Part shown: positions 13,646 through 21,044 of the stretch, in pieces
Layout: each line of letters opens with the position of its first letter
Position numbering within the stretch: the stretch's first letter is position 1
Source of the DNA: Rhodococcus sp. OK519
Lineage (GTDB): Bacteria; Actinomycetota; Actinomycetes; Mycobacteriales; Mycobacteriaceae
Direction of reading: 5' to 3'
DNA length: 35,379 nucleotides
NCBI RefSeq assembly: GCF_003051005.1
Contig: NZ_QAOW01000015.1
Span: 1 to 35,379, forward strand
Notes under the pieces: generated by a model
What the model was told of the DNA's origin: nothing
Databases searched by the model: none
What the model saw: the letters and a program-made list of their open reading frames with translations, nothing else
Program-made: the position numbers and the translations under genes

Positions 13646-15241
13646 TCACCGGATGTACCGCAGGTTCGCGGTCATTCCGGCCTCGAAGTGATATGCATTG
13701 TGGCAGTGGAACATCCACTCGCCCGGATTGTCGGCGTCGAACTCGATCGCCAACTCGGTGCCGGGCAGCACGTTGACGGTGTCGCGGCGCAGCCCGCCGT
13801 ACGCGGGGACCGCGAAGGTGTGCCCGTGCGTGTGCATCGGATGCCACATCGTCGACGAGTTGACCATCGTGATGCGCACCCGCTCGCCCTGTTTCATCAC
13901 GAGCTTGCCCGCGTCCGCTCCGGCCATGCCCCACACGTAGCGGTCGCCGGCCTGGATAAGTTCGACGCGGTAGTCACGGTCCGGGGCGCGATCCACGAGG
14001 CGCACCGCGTCCACGGGACGCAGCTCGCTCTCCGGCACCAGTCGGCCGACGAGTTCCGGGATCCTCCCGCCGACATCCGGATTCGCAATCGGCACCGCAT
14101 CAGGAGTCCGCAGAATCGTCGAGGCATACCCCTCGCGTCCCTCGACCTTCGCGACCACCGGCCACACACCCGACCGGACGGTGACCAGGACGTCGACGCG
14201 CTGCGCCATGCCGACGATCACGGCGTCCGTGGCGACCGGGCGGACGTCGAAGCCGTCGACCGCCACCACCGTCAGTTCGTGCCCGGCAACCGCAAACCGG
14301 TACGGAGTCTCCGCCGCCGCGTTGATGATTCGCAGCCGCAATCGCTGTCCAGCCGGCGCCTCGACGACCGCGGGGTCGTTCGGGGGCCGTCCGTTCACCA
14401 GGTGCAGCGGGTAGGCGATGTGCTGGGTCATGCCGCCCAGCGCCGCCGAGTCGCCATGACCCTGCGACACCAGGTCCTGCGCTACGCCCATCTCGGTGTC
14501 GGAGTGCGACATCGGAGCGGCCCCGCCCCCACCGTGCCCGCCGTGCCCCCCGGAGATCGCCGGGTTGAGCGCCATCAAGATCGCATCCGGCGTGGTCCCG
14601 AGCCCGTCGATCCAATCATCGAGCACCAGAACCGCATCCGCATCGGCCCCGGTCCGGTCGTCGGGATCCTCGACGATCATCGCGCCGAACAACCCCCGGT
14701 CCGCCTGCAGACCGCTGTGCGAGTGATACCAGTACGTGCCGGGATCGGGGGCGACGAAGTCGTACTGGAACGTGCCCCCGTTCGCGCCGATCGCGGTTTG
14801 CGTCACCGGGGCCGCACCGTCCATGTCGTTGCGGATCCGGATGCCGTGCCAGTGCAGCGTCGTATCCGCGGGCAGGCCGTTGTCGACCGACACCCGCACC
14901 CGGTCGCCCTTGCCGAGACGTAGTTCGGGGGCCACCGCGCTGCCGCCGTACGTCCACGTGTTCACCAGTCGGCCACCGAGATCGACGGTGCCGGCGGCGG
15001 CCGCGAGAGCGAACGACGCGGTGGTCCCACTCGTGGCGCGGGCGGCCTCCGCCTGCGCGACCTCCGGAGCGGTGGGCAGGATGTAGTCGAAGTCGCCGGT
15101 CGTCGGGCCGGCCGACGCCCCCGAACTGCATCCCGTGGTGACCAGCCCGAGGGCCCCGAGCCCGACCGCGCCGACGCCGAGCGAACTCAGACGCAGGAAT
15201 CGGCGGCGGTCGAGCACGAAGCCGCGGTCGGGACGGGTCAT
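13646..15241 (-). CDS. Tat-exported multicopper oxidase
   Basis: The protein has 531 residues, starting within an ATGA overlap with mauB. The N-terminus has a twin-arginine motif (DRRRFLRLSS, 11-20) and a likely lipobox VTTGC (Cys38). All four copper motifs are present: HWHG (130-133), HSH (173-175), HPMHTHGH (467-474) and HCHNAYHFEAGM (512-523, type 1 Cys513, axial Met523). This is a three-domain laccase/CueO-type oxidase that should reduce O2 to water. A Gly/His/Met-rich insertion (GGHGGHGGGG, PMSHSDTEM) in the middle may bind copper. The tight coupling to mauA-mauB suggests a function with the amine dehydrogenase: either terminal oxidase for its electrons or oxidant for TTQ formation. Both are inferences. 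Confidence 0.9.
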   Translation of the reverse strand: MTRPDRGFVLDRRRFLRLSSLGVGAVGLGALGLVTTGCSSGASAGPTTGDFDYILPTAPEVAQAEAARATSGTTASFALAAAAGTVDLGGRLVNTWTYGGSAVAPELRLGKGDRVRVSVDNGLPADTTLHWHGIRIRNDMDGAAPVTQTAIGANGGTFQYDFVAPDPGTYWYHSHSGLQADRGLFGAMIVEDPDDRTGADADAVLVLDDWIDGLGTTPDAILMALNPAISGGHGGHGGGGAAPMSHSDTEMGVAQDLVSQGHGDSAALGGMTQHIAYPLHLVNGRPPNDPAVVEAPAGQRLRLRIINAAAETPYRFAVAGHELTVVAVDGFDVRPVATDAVIVGMAQRVDVLVTVRSGVWPVVAKVEGREGYASTILRTPDAVPIANPDVGGRIPELVGRLVPESELRPVDAVRLVDRAPDRDYRVELIQAGDRYVWGMAGADAGKLVMKQGERVRITMVNSSTMWHPMHTHGHTFAVPAYGGLRRDTVNVLPGTELAIEFDADNPGEWMFHCHNAYHFEAGMTANLRYIR

Positions 15242-16560
15242 CGGATCACCTGGGGCGTGATGAGCGTGCCGATGTCCTCGACGGTGCCGGTGACCGGGAC
15301 GCCACTGACCTTGTCGCCGTTCGACGCGTCGATGCCGACGATGGTCTTCTCCGTCTCGCCGTCCGCCTCCGGGCCCTCGCCGAGCACGTACAGCGTCCGA
15401 CCGTCCACCGAGTACGCCATGCTGTCGATGCCGGTGAGGCCGAGCGCGGTGAGATCGAGCGTCTTGACCGGCGCGAAGGTGGACGCGTCGTGCAGTTCGA
15501 TCTTCACGACGTCGCCGCCGCGGGCGGAGTGCGGGTGGATCTCGGTGTCGGTGTACTCGATCGCGATGCGGGTGCCGGTGTTGTCGATCGCATTCCCGGC
15601 GAAGCGGCCGCCGTCCTGTCCGGCATTGCCGATCGGGGCCACCGTCGACGACGGCAGTCCATTCGCGAAGTCGAACACGTACACGTCCCCGTTGCCACCC
15701 ACCAGCAGCGCCTTCTTCGCGTCCGCCGCCCACGTGACTTCGCGGGCACTGACGAAGTCGCCGGGCAGCACCTTCGCCCGCTTCGTCTCGGTGGGGACGC
15801 CGGCGTCGTCGATGGAGATCTGGATCAGTTCGCGGGTCTCCTCGCACACGCTGTAGAGCTCGTGGCCGTCGAGCCACGTGAACGGCCCGCATCCGATGAT
15901 CTGCAGGGCGCCGCTCTCCTTCTTTGCCGCGAGATCGACGACCCGCACGCCGTACAGCCCGTCGTCCCACGTGACGAAGTACTTGCCGTCCGACGTCACC
16001 GCGCTCGACCCCGGACGGGAGTGGACGCGGGCGTAGTCCGGCAGCAGTGCCTCGGCGGGTTCGAGGAGGTTCCCCGAGTACGTCGTCACCGTGAAGTCGG
16101 CTGCCCCGCGGGAGCCCCGTGGACGCCACACCTCGGCGGCCAGAACAGCCGGGTCGCTGGTCTTCTCGCCCACGAATCCGTGAATCACCGGATCCCAGAT
16201 ACCGGGGCCCACCACGATCCGGCCCGCCGCGACGCCGGTCGCGGGGTCGATGACGTTGACGCCTACCTCGAGATTGCCGAATCCCCCTGCCACGGCCAGG
16301 AGTTCGTTCGATCGGGCCGGCTGCACCTCACCGACGTGCAGCGGTTCGGGGATGGTCGTGCCGATCGCCTGGTCGTCGCGTCCCAGCGAGATGCCCTCGC
16401 CCGGCGCCGTGTACGGGACGCTCGGGTACGTGACCTCACCGGCAGTAGGCTCCGCCTCGCTCCCGGCGGCGTCGGACGAGCACGCGGCGAGCGAGAGCAC
16501 GAGGGCGACGGGAACGGCGGCCGCGGCACCACGGACGAGCCGACGCGAGACAACGGTCAT
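15238..16560 (-). CDS. mauB: TTQ amine dehydrogenase heavy subunit, lipoprotein
   Basis: The protein has 440 residues from the ATG at 16560, which overlaps the mauA stop (ATGA). A lipobox LAAC gives Cys27, so the heavy chain should be lipid-anchored. The body is a beta-propeller of repeated blades (VNVIDPATG, VRVVDLAAK, VYVFDFANG, VKIELHDAST, IVGIDASNG). Cys224 and Cys239 are 15 apart, the same spacing as the intrachain disulfide of the Paracoccus methylamine dehydrogenase heavy subunit. The length is close to that subunit plus a linker. Together with mauA it forms the catalytic heterotetramer. Whether the substrate is methylamine or an aromatic or aliphatic amine cannot be decided here. Confidence 0.85.
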   Translation of the reverse strand: MTVVSRRLVRGAAAAVPVALVLSLAACSSDAAGSEAEPTAGEVTYPSVPYTAPGEGISLGRDDQAIGTTIPEPLHVGEVQPARSNELLAVAGGFGNLEVGVNVIDPATGVAAGRIVVGPGIWDPVIHGFVGEKTSDPAVLAAEVWRPRGSRGAADFTVTTYSGNLLEPAEALLPDYARVHSRPGSSAVTSDGKYFVTWDDGLYGVRVVDLAAKKESGALQIIGCGPFTWLDGHELYSVCEETRELIQISIDDAGVPTETKRAKVLPGDFVSAREVTWAADAKKALLVGGNGDVYVFDFANGLPSSTVAPIGNAGQDGGRFAGNAIDNTGTRIAIEYTDTEIHPHSARGGDVVKIELHDASTFAPVKTLDLTALGLTGIDSMAYSVDGRTLYVLGEGPEADGETEKTIVGIDASNGDKVSGVPVTGTVEDIGTLITPQVIR

Positions 16561-17261
16561 GATCCGGCTCCGACCTTGGGACGGGCGGCAGGACGGGTCT
16601 GGCAGTCCTCGCCGATGATCGGCGCCATCGTGCAGGTGTACGACTGGGATTCGTCGGACACGCACCAGATGATCTCCTGGTCGTAGCTGCCCGAGACGGG
16701 GTTGTACATGATCGCCTGCATGTCCGGCTCACCACAGAACGCGTTGGAGCACGACGGTGCACCGCAGCAGTCGTAGTACGCGATGAGGTATGTCTTGCCG
16801 GTGTCGGGATTGGTGCAGCATCCCACCCAGAACTCGGCTCCCGGCTTGCTGCCCGGGGCGCACGTGGTGACGCCGCCGCCGTTGCAGGCCGCACACGACG
16901 TGCCGTCCATGTTGCACCAGCGCCAGTACTCGCACTCGGCCGGATCCTTGCCGTCGTACACCGGCATCAGCGGATCCTTCGCCGGCTGCGGCCCGGGCGC
17001 GGGTGGCGCCTCCTGCGCGACCGCGCTGCGCGTGACCGGCAGCGAACTGATCAGCGCCACACCGGATACACCCATCGTCCACCGGCCCACCTTGCTGATC
17101 ATGGACCGCCGCGACACCCGCTCCGACATGCGGCGACCGGCCCGGCTGACCAGGCTGCCACCGTCGCCGGCCATCCACGCGGCCTGCGCCTGCACGGTCT
17201 CCTCGTCGACGGGATACCGGTTCTCGTACATCTCCGGTTCGTGTATCGGCTTGTCGGACAT
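16557..17261 (-). CDS. mauA: TTQ amine dehydrogenase small (catalytic) subunit precursor
   Basis: The protein has 234 residues from MSDKP; GGAGA lies about 7 nt upstream. The leader is long with a twin-arginine motif SRRSMISK (50-57). The mature part aligns with Paracoccus MauA: ECEYWRWCNMDG, then EFWVGCC, LIAYYDCCG, EIIWCVSD and YTCTMAPIIG. The TTQ residues Trp57 and Trp108 correspond to Trp145 and Trp199. The catalytic/cross-linking Asp32 and Asp76 correspond to Asp119 and Asp164. There are 14 Cys instead of 12; Cys148 (or 149) and Cys220 are extra. It lies 29 nt after mauD. TTQ is made by oxidative cross-linking of the two Trp, done by the dihaem protein MauG in methylotrophs, but no mauG is present here. 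Confidence 0.93.
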   Translation of the reverse strand: MSDKPIHEPEMYENRYPVDEETVQAQAAWMAGDGGSLVSRAGRRMSERVSRRSMISKVGRWTMGVSGVALISSLPVTRSAVAQEAPPAPGPQPAKDPLMPVYDGKDPAECEYWRWCNMDGTSCAACNGGGVTTCAPGSKPGAEFWVGCCTNPDTGKTYLIAYYDCCGAPSCSNAFCGEPDMQAIMYNPVSGSYDQEIIWCVSDESQSYTCTMAPIIGEDCQTRPAARPKVGAGS

Positions 17262-17290
17262 GGATTCTCTCCGTTTCTCGATAGGGATTT

Positions 17291-17905
17291 TCACACGCGC
17301 GCGGCGAGGTTGACCTTCGCCTGCTCGTGCAGGTGCTGCAGCGACGGTGTTCCGGATTCAAGTGCGTTGAGCAGACTTTCGACCTGCGCCATGTGGTTGC
17401 ACAGCCCCTTCGAACGGATCTTGCCGTGCTCGTCGAGGATGACGCCGTACGGCGTCGTGCCCACCTGGTAGGCGATGCCGACATCTCGACCGTCGACGTA
17501 GCTGAGCTCGCTGCCGATGCCGGATCCGGCGAGGAACTGCTCGTGCTCGGCGGGAGTGCCGTCCGAGATGATGACGACCTCGAGGTCCGTCTCCGCCTTG
17601 GCCATCGCGCGCAGGCCGGGGAGCAGGCTCTTGCAGGTGGAGCAGGTGGGTGCCGTGAACAGCAGCAACTGCGGCGTGGCGCGGTGGCCGCCCACGCCCA
17701 CGGTGCGCCCCAGGTGGTCGGTGAGACCCCGGAAGGACGGGGCGACCTCCTCCACCTTGGGCCCGGTGTCCATCATGCGAGCGCCCAGCGGGCCGAGCCG
17801 GACCTGCACACGACCGATCTCCCGGGCCAGGGCCAGCACCATGAGGAACAGCACCGCGACGGCGACCGCGAGGATGACGGTGGCGATGAGGAGGAAAGTG
17901 TTCAT
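17291..17905 (-). CDS. mauD: MauD thioredoxin-like disulfide protein
   Basis: The protein has 204 residues. An N-terminal membrane anchor (about 3-27) is followed by a thioredoxin-like domain with the redox pair in APTCSTCKSLLP (Cys88, Cys91) and the cis-proline region GTTPYGVILDEHG. In mau operons MauD is needed, with MauE, to form or shuffle the six disulfides of the small subunit; without it MauA is degraded. It starts 29 nt after mauE and ends 29 nt before mauA. AAGGA precedes the ATG. Confidence 0.9.
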   Translation of the reverse strand: MNTFLLIATVILAVAVAVLFLMVLALAREIGRVQVRLGPLGARMMDTGPKVEEVAPSFRGLTDHLGRTVGVGGHRATPQLLLFTAPTCSTCKSLLPGLRAMAKAETDLEVVIISDGTPAEHEQFLAGSGIGSELSYVDGRDVGIAYQVGTTPYGVILDEHGKIRSKGLCNHMAQVESLLNALESGTPSLQHLHEQAKVNLAARV

Positions 17906-17934
17906 TGTCGATCCTTGTCGTCAGGGGACGTCGG

Positions 17935-18519
17935 TCAGTAGCGCGAAATCGCCGATGCGACACGCAGTTCGATGGAGGCTTTGCTCAGGTGCTCGTCCAC
18001 GGGCCGACGGCCCAGGTGGACGATCGAGCGCAGTTGCACGGCGGCCACCACGGCGGCGAGCACGACGAGCACCGCCGCGACCGCGAGGACGTGCTCACCG
18101 GGCGGCGGCGGACCGTAGGCCGTGGCCGCGAGCGCCCCGGCCACGACGGTCAACACGGCTGCCCGCAGGGCGTGGAACCACCCGATCCGCGGTGCGTCGT
18201 TCTCCTGACCGAAAGCAAAACAGCCACAATCGAGTTCGCGGCGCCCCTGCAACAGATTGACGGTGAGGCCGGCGCAGAAGCCGGCGAACAGCACCGCTGC
18301 CACCGCCGCGGCAACCCGCCCCGCGAATCCCGCGATCAGGGCGACCCCGAGCGCGATCTCCACCGACGGCAGCGTCGCCGCGACGAAGCGTTCCAGCGGC
18401 GCCGGCAGGATCCGGTAGCCCCGGACCACCCGCAGCAGGCCCTCCCGGTCGCGCACCTTCGGCACCCCGGCGAGCAGCAGTACGCCCCCGACAGCCGACG
18501 CGATCATCGTCCACAGCAT
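17935..18519 (-). CDS. mauE: MauE integral membrane protein
   Basis: The protein has 194 residues from the ATG at 18519, preceded by a strong GGAGGTGA 11 nt upstream; a GTG overlapping that site is a less likely start. Four or five hydrophobic helices are visible, with GYRILP after the first, the conserved ELDCGCFAFGQ loop (Cys98, Cys100), and a repeated Ala/Val-rich C-terminal helix. This is the MauE (methylamine utilisation, DoxX-like) pattern. MauE probably passes oxidising equivalents to MauD. As the first gene of the operon it faces the regulatory gap shared with the permease. Confidence 0.88.
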   Translation of the reverse strand: MLWTMIASAVGGVLLLAGVPKVRDREGLLRVVRGYRILPAPLERFVAATLPSVEIALGVALIAGFAGRVAAAVAAVLFAGFCAGLTVNLLQGRRELDCGCFAFGQENDAPRIGWFHALRAAVLTVVAGALAATAYGPPPPGEHVLAVAAVLVVLAAVVAAVQLRSIVHLGRRPVDEHLSKASIELRVASAISRY

Positions 18520-18740
18520 GCGTCGATTCACCTCCTTCTCCAACGGCGTGGACCCATCGTCGCCAGCCCGGAAGTCGTCCTGGCGACGGTGGTGAAACGT
18601 TCCGTCGCACCACGAGTGGGGCCGTGGAGAAGGCGATTCCCACTTGCGAATCGCACATTGTTCGCAAAGGTAACCGGGCGGAAACACAGCGGGACTAGCT
18701 TGCGTCGTGTACCACCGGGCGTACAGACGGGACGAGACTC
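18520..18740. promoter_or_regulatory. Divergent control region of amine operon and permease
   Basis: This 221-bp gap separates mauE from the permease. It contains three overlapping palindromes: GCGATTC (18633-18639) with GAATCGC (18648-18654); TGCGA-A-TCGCA (18645-18655); and TTGCGAA (18644-18650) with TTCGCAA (18661-18667). They are good candidates for the binding site of the IclR regulator encoded two genes away. I could not fix the -10/-35 boxes with confidence on either strand. Confidence 0.5.
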
Positions 18741-20285
18741 GTGACAGCTGCACTCCGGGCAGCGATTGCCCGCGCACAGGATGCGGAAGGCCCACCGGAG
18801 CAGGTGTATTCGCCGCTCCGCGCACTCGGGCGCCGACGGCTGACCTTGATCGACCTCATCGGCCAGTCGCTGTCGACGATCGCGCCGGCCACCGGGATGG
18901 TCTTCATCGCGCTGTGGATGACGGCGTACCGGCCCGGGCCCGGCGGGGTGCTCGTCATCGCGGTGACGACGGCGGCCGTCGGCATGGTCGCGGTGTGTAT
19001 CACCCAGTTCACGCGTCGCCTCGCGGCCGCCGGTTCGCTCTACAGTTTCGTGTTCCAGGGGCTCGGTGTCCGCGCGGCACTGCTGACAGGCGCGGCACTG
19101 ATCGTCGGCTACCTCGGAATCTCGATCTCGGTGATGTCGCAGGCCGCGCGCAGCCTGCTCGACATCGCAGATCTGCTCGGCCTGAGACTCGGTGGTGCGG
19201 GGCCGTGGGTCGCCACCATCGCGCTGCTGGCGGCGGCCGTCGGTGCGATCACCGTGCGGGGGGTGCGGTTCGCGACCCGGGCGATCCTGGTGATCGAACT
19301 CCTCTCGCTCATCCTGATCGTCGCGATCATGCTCGGCACTCCCTCCGAAGCCGTTGCCACCACCGCCGGCACCGATGCGCTCCCGTCGGCGCCGGTGAGC
19401 CTGCTGCCCTTCCTGGCGATGCTCACGGTGTTGTCGATGGCGGGGTTCGAGAGTGCCGCGTTCTTCGGCCCCGAGGCCAAGCGTCCGCTCGTGACGGTGA
19501 CCCACACCGTCCTCGTCACCCCCATTCTCATCGGCATCCTGTTCGTGTTCGCCGCCGCGGCGTCCCTGCTCGGCCACGGTTCGGTGATCGTCGGCGCCTA
19601 CTTCGACGGCACCGCGTCCGGCGCATCGTGGGGCGTCGTCCTCGCGGTGAAGGCGGGCATGACGTGCTCGTGGTTCGCGTCCACGCTCGGTTGCGCGCAG
19701 GCCGGATCGAGGCTGCTGTACTCGATGGGTGTCGAACGCGTACTGCCGCCGGCGCTATCGCACGTGCACCGCCGCTTCCGCACACCCGACGTCGCGGTCG
19801 CGTTGTTCACGTCCGCGAGCCTGGCGGGGGCGGTGTTCTACGCCGTACGCGCCCAGGCGGACTCGGCGATCTTCGACGGCGTCGTCGAGGTCGGCCTGGT
19901 CACCGCCTACACACTCGTCGCGTTCGCGTCCCTCCGGTTCCTGCGCCGCATCGGCGAACACACGGTCCTGACCCGGGCCGCCGCCGGTTTCGTCACCGTC
20001 CTCGGCGCCGGCCTGCTCGCGTGCATCGCCGTCGACAGCACCGTGCACCATGCCTGGATGGTGCCCGCCACGCTGGCACTCGTCGGCTCGTCCGGCGTCG
20101 TGTGGCACGAGGTGCTCCGCCGGTCCCGGCCCGACAGCCTCATCACGGTCGGTGCCTTCGACTCGGTCGAGACGTCCGACATCCTCCCGGGCGCAGGTGT
20201 TCTCGTGGTGGACGAGGACGGTCGACGACACATCGTCGCGAGCGGCGGCCACGACGTGCGGCGGGCGAGAGACGGCGGGCAGTGA
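18741..20285 (+). CDS. APC-superfamily amino acid/amine permease
   Basis: The protein has 514 residues from the GTG at 18741. After a hydrophilic start it has about twelve membrane segments. The first carries the APC signature LGRRRLTLIDLIGQSLSTIAPATGMVF. Later AAGSLYSFVFQGLG and the MAGFESAAFFGPEAKRP motif (helix 6 region) are typical of basic amino acid/polyamine/ethanolamine antiporter relatives. A hydrophilic tail of about 60 residues (residues near VGAFDSVETSD) follows the last helix. The divergent position from the mau operon and coupling to the IclR gene point to import of the amine or its precursor. The substrate is not readable from sequence. Confidence 0.82.
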   Translation: MTAALRAAIARAQDAEGPPEQVYSPLRALGRRRLTLIDLIGQSLSTIAPATGMVFIALWMTAYRPGPGGVLVIAVTTAAVGMVAVCITQFTRRLAAAGSLYSFVFQGLGVRAALLTGAALIVGYLGISISVMSQAARSLLDIADLLGLRLGGAGPWVATIALLAAAVGAITVRGVRFATRAILVIELLSLILIVAIMLGTPSEAVATTAGTDALPSAPVSLLPFLAMLTVLSMAGFESAAFFGPEAKRPLVTVTHTVLVTPILIGILFVFAAAASLLGHGSVIVGAYFDGTASGASWGVVLAVKAGMTCSWFASTLGCAQAGSRLLYSMGVERVLPPALSHVHRRFRTPDVAVALFTSASLAGAVFYAVRAQADSAIFDGVVEVGLVTAYTLVAFASLRFLRRIGEHTVLTRAAAGFVTVLGAGLLACIAVDSTVHHAWMVPATLALVGSSGVVWHEVLRRSRPDSLITVGAFDSVETSDILPGAGVLVVDEDGRRHIVASGGHDVRRARDGGQ

Positions 20286-21043
20286 TGCCGTCCCGCGCCC
20301 CGGTCCGCAACGAGGACGCGCATTTCAGCGGTCAGCAACCACAGGCCGTCCAGAAGGCACTCGGGATGTTGGAGGCGGTGGCGCACCTCGGCCCCGGGAC
20401 GACGGCGAAGGAGATCGCCCGGTTCGCGGGCGTGCCCGCGGCCACCGCCTACCGAATGCTCAATCTCCTCGTCGCCGAGGGATTCCTCGTGCGGGTGCCC
20501 GACCTGTCCGGCTTCGCGCTGGGCCGACGCACCGCAGAACTCGCGCAGGCCGCGGCCGAATCCAGTCCGCCTCCCTCGCTGCACGAGACGGTGGAGGAAC
20601 TGCGGTCGCGGACCCGGTTCGCGCTCCACGTCGCGTCGTTTGCGGGTGGGCGCTTACGGATCGTCGACCGGGATCCCGACCACGAGATCGCGGCAGTCGG
20701 GACGCTGTCCAAGCATCTGCACGCCAACGCGCTGGGGAAGGTGCTTCTCGCGTTCGTCCCGGCGGTGGTTCCGGAAACCGAGCTGCGACGCCTTACCGAG
20801 TACACGATCTGCGACCCCGACGAGTTGACCCGGCACCTGCACGCCGTGGTGCGGGGCGGCTTCGCCCACGAATGCCAGGAGTCTCGGATCGGCCGCGCCG
20901 CGCTCGCGGTACCGCTCCGCGACCACTCCGCACACGTCGTCGGCGGCCTCTACCTCCAAGGCGCCGACGGACGGGTCAACCCGGACGACGCCCTGATCGG
21001 ATTCCTCGTCGATGGAGCGGAACGCCTCACCGGGAGGGTGTGA
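20285..21043 (+). CDS. IclR-family transcriptional regulator
   Basis: The protein has 252 residues; its ATG overlaps the permease stop (TGATG). The N-terminal winged helix is QAVQKALGMLEAVAHLGPGT, TAKEIARFAGVPAATAYRML and NLLVAEGFLVRV. The C-terminal effector domain includes LHANALGKVLLAF, LTRHLHAVVRGGFAHECQES and AALAVPLRDHSAHVVGGLYLQG, all standard for IclR. It is the only regulator next to the amine operon, so it probably binds the palindromes in the divergent gap. Activator or repressor cannot be told. Its stop is separated by a single base from the stop of the convergent ABC binding-protein gene. Confidence 0.9.
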   Translation: MPSRAPVRNEDAHFSGQQPQAVQKALGMLEAVAHLGPGTTAKEIARFAGVPAATAYRMLNLLVAEGFLVRVPDLSGFALGRRTAELAQAAAESSPPPSLHETVEELRSRTRFALHVASFAGGRLRIVDRDPDHEIAAVGTLSKHLHANALGKVLLAFVPAVVPETELRRLTEYTICDPDELTRHLHAVVRGGFAHECQESRIGRAALAVPLRDHSAHVVGGLYLQGADGRVNPDDALIGFLVDGAERLTGRV

Positions 21044-21044
21044 T

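Noticed and set aside
12068-18519. Search for MauG, haem-binding CxxCH proteins or a c-type cytochrome in the amine operon
   Set aside because: None found in any gene of the operon or in the adjacent genes, so absence is reported as a finding rather than a missed gene.
18707-21043. A 778-codon frame that ends as the IclR protein
   Set aside because: The first two thirds are out of frame with the permease, which has clear membrane helices. The IclR gene starts at 20285.
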